In this document: positions 45,347-54,018 of the stretch, in pieces
Position numbering within the stretch: position 1 is the stretch's first letter
Layout: every line of letters begins with the position of its first letter
Assembly (NCBI RefSeq): GCF_020731415.2
Contig: NZ_CP088273.1
Coordinates: 2,857,001-2,921,000, forward strand
Direction: 5' to 3'
DNA length: 64,000 bases
Source: Phyllobacterium sp. T1293
GTDB taxonomy: Bacteria; Pseudomonadota; Alphaproteobacteria; Rhizobiales; Rhizobiaceae
Notes under the pieces: model-generated
The model's input: the letters and a program-made list of their open reading frames with translations, nothing else
What the model was told of the DNA's origin: nothing
The model's database searches: none
Made by a program: the position numbers and the translations under genes

Positions 45347-46126
45347 TCAGAACGAAGTTTCGATCAGCCTGACGTCCGCTTCCGCACAAATAGCGCGGAT
45401 GGCCTCGCTTTCGCATCGGTCTGTGATGAAGGTGTTGACCTGCGACAGATGCCCCATACGAACCGGCGCTGTCCGCTCGAATTTGGTGGAGTCGGAAACC
45501 AAAATCACATGCCGGGCGTTGGCCATGATCGCCTGCGCCACCTTGACCTCGCGGAAATCGAAATCGAGCAGCGCGCCGTCATGATCGATTGCCGACGTGC
45601 CAATGACAGCAAAATCCACCTTGAACTGGCGGATAAAATCCACTGCCGCCTCACCGACAATACCCCCATCGGACCCACGCACAACCCCGCCCGCGATGAC
45701 CACCTCAATATCTGGGTAGACACGTAACCGATTGGCAACATTAATATTATTCGTAATAACCATCAAGCCTTTGCGATCCAGCAATGCCTGCCCCACGGCC
45801 TCGGTCGTCGTCCCGATATTAACGAACAGCGACGCATTATCAGGAATAAGCGCAGCGGCGGCACGGCCAATGGCTTCTTTCTCGCTGGCTGCAATCAGAC
45901 GACGCGCCTCATATTCAAGATTCTGGATGCCCGAAGGAAACAGCGCACCCCCATGGATGCGGCTTAGAAGCCGCTGATCACACAGATCATTCAGATCCTT
46001 ACGGATAGTCTGGGGTGTAACGTTGAAATGAACGGCAAGATCGTCCACAAGCACGCGGCCATGTTCTTTGGCCATTTCCAGAATTTCGGCATGTCTGGGC
46101 GGCAGGAACATGGAAGCGGCTTTCAT
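45347..46126 (-). CDS. glpR: DeoR-family repressor GlpR
   Basis: A 259-residue DeoR-type regulator. The HTH is VLVDDLAVHFNVTPQTIRKDLNDLCDQRLLSRIHGGAL (about 20-57), and the effector domain shows SLFVNIGTTTEAVGQALL and VIGTSAIDHDGALLDFDFREVKVAQAIM, the sugar-phosphate-isomerase-like pocket. GlpR repressors respond to glycerol-3-phosphate, which fits its position directly upstream of glpD on the same strand. The start is taken at ATG 46126; ATG 46111 is also possible. An open frame from 46174 would translate the operator palindrome and is not supported. Confidence 0.9.
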   Translation of the reverse strand: MKAASMFLPPRHAEILEMAKEHGRVLVDDLAVHFNVTPQTIRKDLNDLCDQRLLSRIHGGALFPSGIQNLEYEARRLIAASEKEAIGRAAAALIPDNASLFVNIGTTTEAVGQALLDRKGLMVITNNINVANRLRVYPDIEVVIAGGVVRGSDGGIVGEAAVDFIRQFKVDFAVIGTSAIDHDGALLDFDFREVKVAQAIMANARHVILVSDSTKFERTAPVRMGHLSQVNTFITDRCESEAIRAICAEADVRLIETSF

Positions 46127-46164
46127 TTTCGTTTTTCTGCACGCTATACGAAAACGAAAATGAA
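46122..46164. promoter_or_regulatory. large palindrome over the glpR start
   Basis: TTCATTTTCGTTTT at 46122-46135 and AAAACGAAAATGAA at 46151-46164 are perfect 14-bp inverted arms with a 15-bp spacer. They contain the TTTCG element also found upstream of glpD. The left arm overlaps the GlpR start codon, fitting autorepression. Confidence 0.7.
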
Positions 46165-46386
46165 CATAAGTCAATCAGCGAAAAACGAAGCTGGCTTAAA
46201 TACCGGATATTTGAATGGTCTTGGACGTCAACCGCTGGCGGCAATTCCTGCGCTTGGCGGTGGGGCTTGATTCTCAACGTGCAAACGGCAGGCAAAAAAA
46301 TTTCCCACAACTGTGTCGGTATCGGCGATTCCGGTTCGTCCTAGGAACAATCTTCGGGCACAAGGGGTGCCGGATTTACAGGGGAC

Positions 46387-46815
46387 ATGATTATGGAAAC
46401 GACCGGACAGGCAACAGTGATCTCGAACAAGGCATTATGGGGAGGCCGGATTCTCAGTGGCCTTGTTATCGCATTTCTTATTTTCGACTTTGGCATCAAA
46501 CTAGTGCCACTCGATATCGTGCTCAAATCTTTGGCGGAACTGGGCTATCCCGATACCGTAGCCATGGGGCGCGGGCTTGGTATTCTGCTGATGATCTGCA
46601 CAGTGCTTTACGCCATCCCGCGCACCTCAATTCTTGGTGCCATTTTGCTGACCGGTTATCTTGGTGGGGCCATTGCCACCCAGCTTCGGGTTGGCAATCC
46701 GCTGTTCAGCCATTTGCTGTTCGGCGTGTATCTCGGCCTCATGGTCTGGGGCGGGCTTTATCTGCGCGATCCACGCGTTCGCGCCCTCATTCCATTCCGC
46801 GGAATGGATGATTAA
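46387..46815 (+). CDS. DoxX-like family membrane protein
   Basis: A 142-residue protein with four hydrophobic helices (about 17-37, 57-78, 82-102, 108-126). The blocks GGRILSGLVIAFLIFDFGIKL, LGILLMICTVLYAIPRTSILGAILLTGYLGGAIATQLRVG and SHLLFGVYLGLMVWGGLYLRDPR are typical of the DoxX-like family. Function unknown. ATG 46387 follows AGGGG. Confidence 0.85.
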   Translation: MIMETTGQATVISNKALWGGRILSGLVIAFLIFDFGIKLVPLDIVLKSLAELGYPDTVAMGRGLGILLMICTVLYAIPRTSILGAILLTGYLGGAIATQLRVGNPLFSHLLFGVYLGLMVWGGLYLRDPRVRALIPFRGMDD

Positions 46816-46826
46816 AGACTATTGTG

Positions 46827-46855
46827 TTCTGACCGCCGGAAACCGGCGGTCAGAA
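46827..46855. terminator. bidirectional terminator hairpin
   Basis: TTCTGACCGCCGG at 46827-46839 and CCGGCGGTCAGAA at 46843-46855 form a perfect 13-bp stem with an AAA loop between the convergent DoxX-like and DUF992 genes. Confidence 0.7.
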
Positions 46856-46863
46856 AGCTGTTA

Positions 46864-47376
46864 TTAGCGGGTAGAACGCAGCGACAATTGCGTTGCACCG
46901 GCGGCAACGTTGAGGCCTTGGGTCGCTTCGGCGCTGAAAGGTTGCAGACCAAAATTCTTCGACGTTCCGCCAACAAGCGCATTAGCACCCAATCCAACGC
47001 CGATGGAGGCACCAGCCGTCACACCAACGTAATTGCCCGCAAGGGCGCCATCACCTGCCCGATTACCGGCAGCTGTATAAACAATCCACTGCAGATAGGA
47101 TTTCTTGGTGATGCCGATATCCACACCCAGCTTGCCAATACGCCCGGTATATCGATCAACGGAACCGTTGGTCCGCGTGAACTTGCACTGCACCGCTTTG
47201 CTTGAACCAATGAGCATTCCGACGCCGCCATCAACCGCGCAGGACAGGGTACCGAGGCGCGTCTTGGGGCCGCTCGCGGCATGAGCCTGCTGTTTGCTTT
47301 TGTGATGAGGCGCCGCGTAAGCGGTTGCGCCAAAAGCCATCGAAATGGCAGCGGCCATCAGAATCAGTTTTTTCAT
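46864..47376 (-). CDS. DUF992 family exported protein
   Basis: A 170-residue protein with a signal peptide (residues 1-21, cleavage AYA-APH). The mature part has LGTLSCAVDGGVGMLIGSSKAVQCKF with two Cys, then YTGRIGKLGVDIGITKKSYLQWIVY and a glycine-rich LAGNYVGVTAGASIGVGLGANALVGG tail, the DUF992 pattern seen in Hyphomicrobiales. Probably periplasmic or outer-membrane associated; function unknown. ATG 47376 has AAGGAC upstream; longer frames lack a signal peptide. Confidence 0.88.
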   Translation of the reverse strand: MKKLILMAAAISMAFGATAYAAPHHKSKQQAHAASGPKTRLGTLSCAVDGGVGMLIGSSKAVQCKFTRTNGSVDRYTGRIGKLGVDIGITKKSYLQWIVYTAAGNRAGDGALAGNYVGVTAGASIGVGLGANALVGGTSKNFGLQPFSAEATQGLNVAAGATQLSLRSTR

Positions 47377-47731
47377 GATATGTCCTTGTTTGGTTGCGGC
47401 CCGGCTCTTGGAAATTGCCGTCGAAGCCTGCAAAGAAACGTGTGCCGGCTTGATTGGTTCCGGAAAATGGGCGCATGGAGCGTCCAGCCTCAAACTGGCA
47501 GCGCCACCCGGAATGTATTATTTGAAGAGCGGCGCTTGAACGCTCATCGCCTGCCGCGGATGAAAATCCGGAAAGGCACGTAGAACAGGTGCCATCTGAC
47601 GGCGGCTTGATCATGCAATGAATACACTATCAGCGGCATGAACTTGCTGCACCGGTCGCATTGGCGTATTGAGCACGGGATCAAATTAACGCCGGTGATG
47701 GATACGGAACAAAGCCGGATACGGGACGGAA
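47377..47731. other. 355-bp intergenic region, nothing recognised
   Basis: This gap between the divergent DUF992 and DUF523 genes must hold both promoters, but I see no clear operator, repeat, hairpin or small gene in it. Open frames across it show no recognisable protein sequence. Confidence 0.5.
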
Positions 47732-48214
47732 ATGACAGCCAAAATCCTCGTCAGTGCCTGCCTGCTTGGACGCCCTGTCCGCTACAACGGGTCTGCCAAG
47801 ACATTGGCTCACCCCTTACTGGCGCAATGGCTGGCAGAAGGCCGCGTGGTGTCGACATGTCCCGAACTTGCCGCCGGTTTCAGTATTCCCCGCCCTCCCG
47901 CCGAGATCGGAGAGGGTGAAACCGGAGATGAGGTTTTGTCCGGAACCGCGCGCGTGGTCGATATCAATGGCCGTGATGTAACCGACCTCTATATTACCGG
48001 AGCACACTCTGCTCTTGCGCTGGCACGCGCGAATGACTGCCGTTTCGCATTGCTTATTGACGGCAGTCCATCCTGTGGAAGCGGTTTTATCTACGATGGA
48101 AGTTTCGCTGGTAAGAAACATCCGGGAACGGGTGTAACGGCAGCGCTGCTTCGCGCGAATGGGATCGAAGTTTTCTCGGATACCGAGATTGAAGCGCTGG
48201 CTGCACGGATATGA
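47732..48214 (+). CDS. DUF523 family protein
   Basis: A 160-residue protein of the DUF523 (YbbK) family. It starts KILVSACLLGRPVRYNG, followed by CPELAAGF, and has the conserved IDGSPSCGSGFIYDG block with paired cysteines (about 111-125) and GVTAALLRANGIEVFSDTE at the end. Cys-rich motifs suggest metal or Fe-S binding, but no function is proven. ATG 47732 has GGGACGGAA upstream. Confidence 0.9.
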   Translation: MTAKILVSACLLGRPVRYNGSAKTLAHPLLAQWLAEGRVVSTCPELAAGFSIPRPPAEIGEGETGDEVLSGTARVVDINGRDVTDLYITGAHSALALARANDCRFALLIDGSPSCGSGFIYDGSFAGKKHPGTGVTAALLRANGIEVFSDTEIEALAARI

Positions 48215-48250
48215 GACACGATTAAAAGCAGTTGGTAAGCCACATCATGC

Positions 48251-49324
48251 TTATTCTGCAAACCTCGAAAGCCGGAAAGGCGTGAGCCTTTCCTCCGGCT
48301 TGCCTGACAGGATTTCCTTCGACAGCAGCAAGCCAATAGCGGGAGCCAGTGTAACGCCAGAATGCGTGACGGCAACAGAAAGCCCCTCATGGGTTTCAAC
48401 CTTGCCGATGATTGGAAACCCATCTTTTGGAGTTGGCCGATAGCCGACAGTTAAAAAATCCAGCTCCAGATCATCAACGCCCTTCAGCATTGTTTTCAGT
48501 TTTGCAAAGAGGCCGTCCGCCGCTGCCTGCGGGTCTTCGCCGGGGTCACGCCCACCGAAATCGGCACCCGCGATGATCCGGCCTTCCGCCGTCTGGCGCA
48601 TATGCAGTTCCGGCGCGAGGACGAGGCCATTCAGCCGCTTTTCCGTGGGTTTGGAATGCACGATCAGACCCGGCGGCGTCTCGATGGGAAGCGTGACACC
48701 CGCTGTTTTTGCCAGCGCAGCCGCCCCTGCTCCCGCTGCAAGCACCACATGATCGGCTTGCATTGCGCCAAATGTTGTGGCGACGCCGGTAATTCTGTTG
48801 CCCTCCTGTAGTAGCGCTCCGGCATTTGCCCCATAAAGCAATCGCGCTCCACGTGCCTGCGCGCCCGCCAACATGCGTTGAGCCGCCGCGACCGGTTCGA
48901 CCACACCTTCTTCCGCAATGCGCAGGGCAATCTCAGGCACCTGAGAAAGATAGGGCTCCTGCGCTGCAACATCGTCGCCGTTGATGCGCCGGATACCATA
49001 ACCCCAGCGCCCATACTGCGTCGCATAGGTTTCCATGTCCTCAAGCGACATATCCCAGCAAATACTGCCGCACCAATTGACCCCAATATCAGGCAGTTCT
49101 TTTGCCAGACGCTGCCATCCCTCCATCGCATAACGACGAAAACGGAAATAGAATTCAGGATTACCCCAACTGGCATTGATCCATGCGAAGGATGCGGGCG
49201 TGGCAACGCCGCCACTTTTCTCGGCAACAACTGTTACGGCGGCACCCTGCCGCGCCAGATGCCAGGCAATGGAGGCGCCGATAATTCCAGCGCCGACCAC
49301 AACTACATTCTTTGGTTTTGCCAC
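48251..49324 (-). CDS. FAD-dependent amino-acid oxidase/dehydrogenase (DadA/DAO family)
   Basis: A 357-residue DAO-fold flavoprotein starting at GTG. The dinucleotide motif is VVVVGAGIIGASIAWHLARQGAAVTVVAE (about 6-34), with a second nucleotide block VLAAGAGAAALAKTAGV (about 195-211) and the C-terminal GYRPTPKDGFPIIGKVETHEGLSVAVTHSGVTLAPAIG, characteristic of glycine/D-amino-acid oxidases and dehydrogenases. The substrate is not predictable. It is transcribed alone; the AraC gene is divergent, 131 bp away. Confidence 0.9.
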   Translation of the reverse strand: MAKPKNVVVVGAGIIGASIAWHLARQGAAVTVVAEKSGGVATPASFAWINASWGNPEFYFRFRRYAMEGWQRLAKELPDIGVNWCGSICWDMSLEDMETYATQYGRWGYGIRRINGDDVAAQEPYLSQVPEIALRIAEEGVVEPVAAAQRMLAGAQARGARLLYGANAGALLQEGNRITGVATTFGAMQADHVVLAAGAGAAALAKTAGVTLPIETPPGLIVHSKPTEKRLNGLVLAPELHMRQTAEGRIIAGADFGGRDPGEDPQAAADGLFAKLKTMLKGVDDLELDFLTVGYRPTPKDGFPIIGKVETHEGLSVAVTHSGVTLAPAIGLLLSKEILSGKPEERLTPFRLSRFAE

Positions 49325-49455
49325 GCGTTTTCTTCTTTCACTAAGACCGGGAATCTGCCTGCGCCTGATTGGACGACGGTATCATTTCCAGATGAATGCC
49401 ACTGAAGACTCACAGGAATTTGTGACCAGACTAATCCGGTGGTAGATGTAACACC

Positions 49456-50268
49456 ATGCTGAAAGGACAGTTCCAGATATTGCGGTGTGAAGTTGCAGGC
49501 GTTGATGCCGTTGCGGCTGTAACGAAGCATAGTTTTCCGCGCCACACGCACGAGCAGTATGGCATTGGTGTCATCCATCAGGGTGCGCAGAAATCCCATA
49601 GCGGCCGAGGTATGGTGGAGGCCGGTTCTGGCGATCTCATCACCGTCAATCCCGGCGAAGTGCATGATGGAGCGCCCATCGGTGATGCCGGACGCGCATG
49701 GAAGATGCTCTACTTCGACCCGCATGTGATTAACAATGCGGCCAAGGAAATGAACGAGGCTGGCGCGAAACCGGACGAATTCCCCCGGCCAGTCATCGGC
49801 AACACTTACCTCGCAAATGCATTCGAACAGCTTTTTGCCGCCATGACCAATGAACACCCCATCGCATCCACCCTTCTGCGCGAAGAACTTCTGCTGAACT
49901 TATTGGCTGGCGTATTTCGTGAGGCGGATGATCCAGTCCAGCAGCAGGCAATACCCAAAGCCATTCGCCGCGCCCGGACTATGATTGATGATCAGCCTGA
50001 TCTCGCGGTGACTTTGGCTGACCTGGCCAAAGAAGCTGGTCTAAGCCGCTTTCAGCTGCTGCGCGGCTTTGCCCGCGCTACCGGCCTCACGCCCCACGCT
50101 TATCTGATGCAGCGCCGGATTGATCTTGCCCGCCGGATGATTGCAGGGGGATCGACGCTCGCGCAAGCCGCCATTGCCAGCGGCTTTGCCGACCAGAGCC
50201 ATATGACGCGAACTTTCGTGCGCAAATATGGCATATCACCCGGCGCCTATGCCGCGGCGATGATCTGA
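49456..50268 (+). CDS. AraC-family transcriptional regulator
   Basis: A 270-residue regulator with an N-terminal cupin domain (KHSFPRHTHEQYGIGVIHQGAQ and GSGDLITVNPGEVHDG, about 20-75) and a C-terminal double HTH (about 170-270; LADLAKEAGLSRFQLLRGFARATGLTPHAYLMQRRIDLA and AIASGFADQSHMTRTFVRKYGISPGAY). This layout is common for regulators of amino-acid or metabolite exporters. An EamA exporter starts 86 bp downstream on the same strand, and a DAO-type oxidase is divergent; either may be the target. Confidence 0.9.
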   Translation: MLKGQFQILRCEVAGVDAVAAVTKHSFPRHTHEQYGIGVIHQGAQKSHSGRGMVEAGSGDLITVNPGEVHDGAPIGDAGRAWKMLYFDPHVINNAAKEMNEAGAKPDEFPRPVIGNTYLANAFEQLFAAMTNEHPIASTLLREELLLNLLAGVFREADDPVQQQAIPKAIRRARTMIDDQPDLAVTLADLAKEAGLSRFQLLRGFARATGLTPHAYLMQRRIDLARRMIAGGSTLAQAAIASGFADQSHMTRTFVRKYGISPGAYAAAMI

Positions 50269-50354
50269 TTCATTTCACAATCTGCAATTTCGTTCAATAC
50301 GAACCACACCGGATCGGATTTTGTGCGCCTTCCCGCTATGGAGAAGGACGGCAC

Positions 50355-51245
50355 ATGTCAAAACAGGTTCAAGGTTATGTGTTTCTGACACTGGCTATGG
50401 TGCTGGTCGGAAGCACTGTGATTGCCAGCAAGATCATCGCGGTGGGATTACCACCATTCACAGCGACAGCGCTTCGCTTTGCGGTTGCCTTTCCCGTGTT
50501 CCTGATACTCATGCGAATGACCAGAACGGGTTGGCCGAAGCTTGACCGGCGAGCCTGGGTATTACTTGTGCTGCAGGCGGGTGCGGGCAGCGTCGGCTAT
50601 ACAACACTCCTGATATCGGGCCTGAAACTGACATCGGCGACGGATGCTGGCGTGATTATCGGGACATTGCCCGTTGTATCAGCTGCCATTGCCATTCTCA
50701 TTCTGGGTGAGCGGCCGCATCGCTTTACCCTCATAGCGATTGTACTGGCCACGGCAGGCGTGGTTTCCATCGCCTTCCGGCCGGGAGAAAGCGGAATGCA
50801 TTCGCTTGTTGGTAATGCCCTGATCTTTGCCGCCGTCATCTGCGAGGGTCTGTTTATCCTGCTCAACAAACGCCTCAGAACACCCATTCCACCACTGGCC
50901 CTATCAACACTGATGACCGGTCTTGGACTGGCGGTGGCCGCAGTACCAGCTGTCTTCGAGACGCCTTTGGCGGTCGGCATGAGCGCCGCTTCATTCTGGG
51001 CGGTGATCTATTATGCCATCGTCCCGACGGTCGGCGGCTTTCTTCTCTGGTATGCAGGCGCCGCGCGGGTCAGCGGTGCCGAAGCCTCCCTCTTTACCGC
51101 CGTGGCCCCTGTCTCGGCTGTACTTTTCGCCGTTATATTGCTCGCAGAGCCCGTCAGCCGAAACCAGATTATCGGTATTGCCTGCGTGCTTCTGGCGGTT
51201 ATGGGCCTTGGCCTGCAATCCTTGAAAACCATCAAATCCGTTTGA
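50355..51245 (+). CDS. EamA/DMT superfamily transporter
   Basis: A 296-residue protein with ten hydrophobic helices in two EamA repeats (about 1-140 and 150-290). The first starts GYVFLTLAMVLVGSTVIASKIIAVGLPPFTATALRF, the second has LSTLMTGLGLAVAAVPAVFE. Members export amino acids or other metabolites. ATG 50355 follows GGAGAAGG. Its last 14 bp overlap the end of the convergent aldolase gene. Confidence 0.92.
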   Translation: MSKQVQGYVFLTLAMVLVGSTVIASKIIAVGLPPFTATALRFAVAFPVFLILMRMTRTGWPKLDRRAWVLLVLQAGAGSVGYTTLLISGLKLTSATDAGVIIGTLPVVSAAIAILILGERPHRFTLIAIVLATAGVVSIAFRPGESGMHSLVGNALIFAAVICEGLFILLNKRLRTPIPPLALSTLMTGLGLAVAAVPAVFETPLAVGMSAASFWAVIYYAIVPTVGGFLLWYAGAARVSGAEASLFTAVAPVSAVLFAVILLAEPVSRNQIIGIACVLLAVMGLGLQSLKTIKSV

Positions 51246-51873
51246 GCGCGGCGACCTGATCTGATGTGAGTGGGCGGATTCGATGGCCATGCAGAAGCAG
51301 GAAGAGCTTGGCCGTCTCTTCCAGTTCCTCAATGGCATATTGCGCATCCTGCAGCGTCTTTCCCGCTACAACCGGTCCGTGGTTGGCGAGAAGAACCGCA
51401 TGGTGCTTTTTGGCTCGTTCGCTGACGGCAAGGGCCAATGCCTCATCGCCGGGTGCATAATAGGGAACAAGAGGCAGGGCGCCGACGCGCATGACGTAAT
51501 AGGCAGTCAGGGGTGGCAATACGTCGTTCGGATTAAGGTGAGCAAGGATGCTGACCGCCACCGAATGGGTGGAGTGAAGATGCACCACCGCATTGGCCTG
51601 CGCCTGTTCGCAATACATGCAACGATGCAGGAAAGCTTCCTTCGTCGGCTTGTCACCATCGACATGCACGCCTTCTGCGGTGAAGCGGGATAGCCGCGCC
51701 GGATCAAGCGTTCCCAGCGAAACATTGGTGGGTGTCATCAGTAGTTCGCCATTCGAAAGCCGAGCACTGATATTGCCTGTTGAACCCGATGTAAGGCCGC
51801 GATTGAACAGAGACGCGCCGACCGAAACAATCTCATCGCGCAGTCTGGTCTGTTCGGACAGGATCGCGGTCAT
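51232..51873 (-). CDS. otnC: class II aldolase/adducin family protein, OtnC-like (3-oxo-tetronate 4-phosphate decarboxylase)
   Basis: A 213-residue zinc-dependent aldolase-fold enzyme. GLTSGSTGNISARL (about 26-39) is the phosphate-binding block, LMTPTNVSLGTLDPARLS follows, VVHLHSTHSVAVS (about 96-108) supplies two zinc His and the second zinc site is LLANHGPVVAGKTLQDA. The TPTxxSLGxLD wording is characteristic of OtnC, which decarboxylates 3-oxo-tetronate 4-phosphate in the four-carbon acid-sugar pathway; L-fuculose-phosphate aldolase is the alternative. It overlaps the LacI stop by four bases. The partner kinase OtnK is not in the window. Confidence 0.8.
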   Translation of the reverse strand: MTAILSEQTRLRDEIVSVGASLFNRGLTSGSTGNISARLSNGELLMTPTNVSLGTLDPARLSRFTAEGVHVDGDKPTKEAFLHRCMYCEQAQANAVVHLHSTHSVAVSILAHLNPNDVLPPLTAYYVMRVGALPLVPYYAPGDEALALAVSERAKKHHAVLLANHGPVVAGKTLQDAQYAIEELEETAKLFLLLHGHRIRPLTSDQVAALKRI

Positions 51874-52895
51874 GCGGTCGCTCCTTCTATGATGTCATAG
51901 CCGGTATTGATAATGGTCTTTTCCGCCGGGCGTTCGCGGCTTTCCAGAAGTTTCTCCGCCGCAGTCTTGCCGATCAGAAAGCGTTTGGAAAGGATCGTCG
52001 ACAATGGCATCGGCATTGCCTGCCCGATATCAAGGCCGTTGAAGCCGAAAATGCCCAGTTGCTCCTTAGGTGTGATACCCGCATGGATGCAATGGAAGAT
52101 GCCGCCCATCGCCATATCGTCATTTGGAAATACAACCACATCGAGACCGGCTGCCTTGCGCAGTATTGTTTCCAGCAGATGACGGCCAGCCATGGTCGAG
52201 CTTGGTCCAAGAACCCGCTCTTCGGCAATCAACAACAGACCGGCGTCTTTCAGCGCTGCTCGCAGGCCATCATAACGGGCGCGGGCGCGGTCATCCCCGG
52301 CGATGGTATGACCCACATAGCCAAAACGCCTGTAACCACGTTGTACCAGATGCTTTCCGGTGTCATAGCCTGCCTGCCAATGCGACATGCCCACAGCAAT
52401 ATCGACCGGATCACCGTCGATATCCATAAGTTCGGCAACGCGGAAACGTCCATGCTCCAGATGCCGCCGCGCTGTCGCGGTGTGGTGCAGACCCGCAAGG
52501 ATCACCGCCGCCGGTTGCCACGCCAGAAACGAAAGAAGAATGCGCTCTTCGATCATCGGATCATAATCGGTGACACCAATGACCGGCTGAAATGCCGTCT
52601 CGGTCAGAGCCGTGTGAATGCCGCGCAGCACATCGGGAAATACAATATTGGATAGCGAAGGCAGAAGCACACTCATCAGAGTGGAAGCTGACGAGGCGAG
52701 GCTGCCTGCAGCGCGGTTGGGGATATAGCCAAGTTCGGCAATGGCAGCGAGAACCCGGGCCCTTGTGGTATCCGCTATTGGCCCCTTGCTGCGCACCACC
52801 CGCGAGGCGGTGATGTCGCTGACACCTGCAAGGCGCGCCACATCCGCCAATGTCGGTGTGTCGGGGTTCCGGTGCGCGTTGCGTTTGCGTGGCAT
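51870..52895 (-). CDS. LacI-family transcriptional regulator (GntR-like)
   Basis: A 341-residue repressor. The HTH is TLADVARLAGVSDITASRVVRSKGPIADTTRARVLAAIAELGY, and the effector domain contains VLLPSLSNIVFPDVLRGIHTALTETAF. The sequence resembles GntR/IdnR-type LacI members that sense sugar acids. Two near-identical palindromes occupy the divergent promoter region towards ltnD. It forms a two-gene unit with the OtnC-like aldolase and likely controls both directions. Confidence 0.93.
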   Translation of the reverse strand: MPRKRNAHRNPDTPTLADVARLAGVSDITASRVVRSKGPIADTTRARVLAAIAELGYIPNRAAGSLASSASTLMSVLLPSLSNIVFPDVLRGIHTALTETAFQPVIGVTDYDPMIEERILLSFLAWQPAAVILAGLHHTATARRHLEHGRFRVAELMDIDGDPVDIAVGMSHWQAGYDTGKHLVQRGYRRFGYVGHTIAGDDRARARYDGLRAALKDAGLLLIAEERVLGPSSTMAGRHLLETILRKAAGLDVVVFPNDDMAMGGIFHCIHAGITPKEQLGIFGFNGLDIGQAMPMPLSTILSKRFLIGKTAAEKLLESRERPAEKTIINTGYDIIEGATA

Positions 52896-52925
52896 GTCAT
52901 GATCCCGGTGGGATTGTGCAGAATA

Positions 52926-52941
52926 ATGATAGCGCTACCAT
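52926..52941. promoter_or_regulatory. LacI/GntR-type operator 1
   Basis: ATGATAGCGCTACCAT fits the 16-bp pattern ATGnTAGCGCTnnCAT, a LacI-family operator with central CG like those of gluconate regulators. It lies 31 bp upstream of the LacI gene start. Confidence 0.7.
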
Positions 52942-52979
52942 AAATCACTTGATGAATGCTAGTGAGTGTGCATAAGTTT

Positions 52980-52995
52980 ATGTTAGCGCTGTCAT
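52980..52995. promoter_or_regulatory. LacI/GntR-type operator 2
   Basis: ATGTTAGCGCTGTCAT matches the same 16-bp pattern as the site at 52926. Centres are 54 bp apart, about five helical turns, so both can be bound on one DNA face; it lies 46 bp before the ltnD-like start. Confidence 0.7.
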
Positions 52996-53041
52996 AAGCC
53001 CATCAAAGGGCAAGCGAATGAACCTATCGGGAGGATAGTTC

Positions 53042-53974
53042 TTGAGTTCAGCAGCAAGGATTGCGGTGATAGGTCTTGGCTCGATGGGCCTTGGCATGGC
53101 GCGCTCGGCGCTGCGTGCCGGACATATCGTTGTCGGTTGTGATGTCAATCCGGCTTCCTTGCAGATGCTTGCCGCCGCTGGCGGAAAAACCGCCGCAACA
53201 CCCGCACTTGCAGCAGTGGGTGCTGATATTGTTGCGGTGGTTGTCGTCAATGCAGAGCAGACAAAAACTGTCCTGTTTGGGGAAAACGGCGCAATCCATG
53301 CGTTGAAACCGGGCAGCGTCATCATATCATCCGCAACGCTTTCCCCCACGGACGCCAAAGATTTTGCTGCCCGAGCAGCCGAACATCAGGTGCTTTATCT
53401 CGACGCGCCCATCAGCGGTGGAGCGGCAAAGGCCGGTGAAGGTCGCCTGACCGTCATGGCCTCCGGTTCCGCTGATGCGTTTCAGGCCGCCCGCACTGCC
53501 CTCGACGCCATGGCCGAGACTGTCTACGAACTTGGCAATGAGGCCGGGATTGGCTCTTCCTTCAAGATCGTCAACCAGTTGCTTGCCGGTGTGCATATCG
53601 CAGCCGCCTGCGAGGCGATTACCTTTGCCAAGCGGCTCGATCTCGACATCAGCAAAGTGTTCGAGGTGATCTCGAAATCAGCAGGAAATTCCTGGATGTT
53701 CGAGAACCGCATTCCGCATGTGCTCGCCGGGGATTATTCGCCAAAAAGCGCTGTCGATATTTTCACCAAGGATTTGGGTATCGTTTCGGATATTGGCCGC
53801 CAGCAGAAGTTTCCGCTGCCGGTGGCAAGCGCGGCTCTCCAATTATTCCTGATGACTTCGGCATCGGGCATGGGGCGGGATGATGATGCATCCGTGGCAC
53901 GGCTTTACGCCAACATTACCGGACTGGAGCTTCCGGCCCCAACAACCGAACAGACTGACGTCACTGCTGTTTGA
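53042..53974 (+). CDS. ltnD: NAD(P)-dependent 3-hydroxyacid dehydrogenase, L-threonate dehydrogenase (LtnD)-like
   Basis: A 310-residue beta-hydroxyacid dehydrogenase starting at TTG with GGGAGGA seven bases upstream. Blocks: IAVIGLGSMGLGMARSALRAGHIVVGCD (about 6-33, cofactor), LYLDAPISGGAAKAGEGRLTVMASG (about 118-142, substrate site), the catalytic Lys in SSFKIVNQLLAGVH (about 173) and FTKDLGIVSDIGRQQKFPLPVAS. The closest characterised type is LtnD/YgbJ, which oxidises L-threonate to 2-oxo-tetronate for OtnI/OtnK/OtnC. That agrees with the OtnC-like gene in the divergent unit. First gene of the plus-strand sugar-acid operon. Confidence 0.85.
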   Translation: MSSAARIAVIGLGSMGLGMARSALRAGHIVVGCDVNPASLQMLAAAGGKTAATPALAAVGADIVAVVVVNAEQTKTVLFGENGAIHALKPGSVIISSATLSPTDAKDFAARAAEHQVLYLDAPISGGAAKAGEGRLTVMASGSADAFQAARTALDAMAETVYELGNEAGIGSSFKIVNQLLAGVHIAAACEAITFAKRLDLDISKVFEVISKSAGNSWMFENRIPHVLAGDYSPKSAVDIFTKDLGIVSDIGRQQKFPLPVASAALQLFLMTSASGMGRDDDASVARLYANITGLELPAPTTEQTDVTAV

Positions 53975-54018
53975 ACAATGAGGGCTGAAAGCCCGCACGA
54001 CAAAGAGGTTGATTGCAT

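Noticed and set aside
46127..46174. Longer GlpR beginning at 46174
   Set aside because: The added residues translate the operator palindrome and do not look like a DeoR N-terminus.
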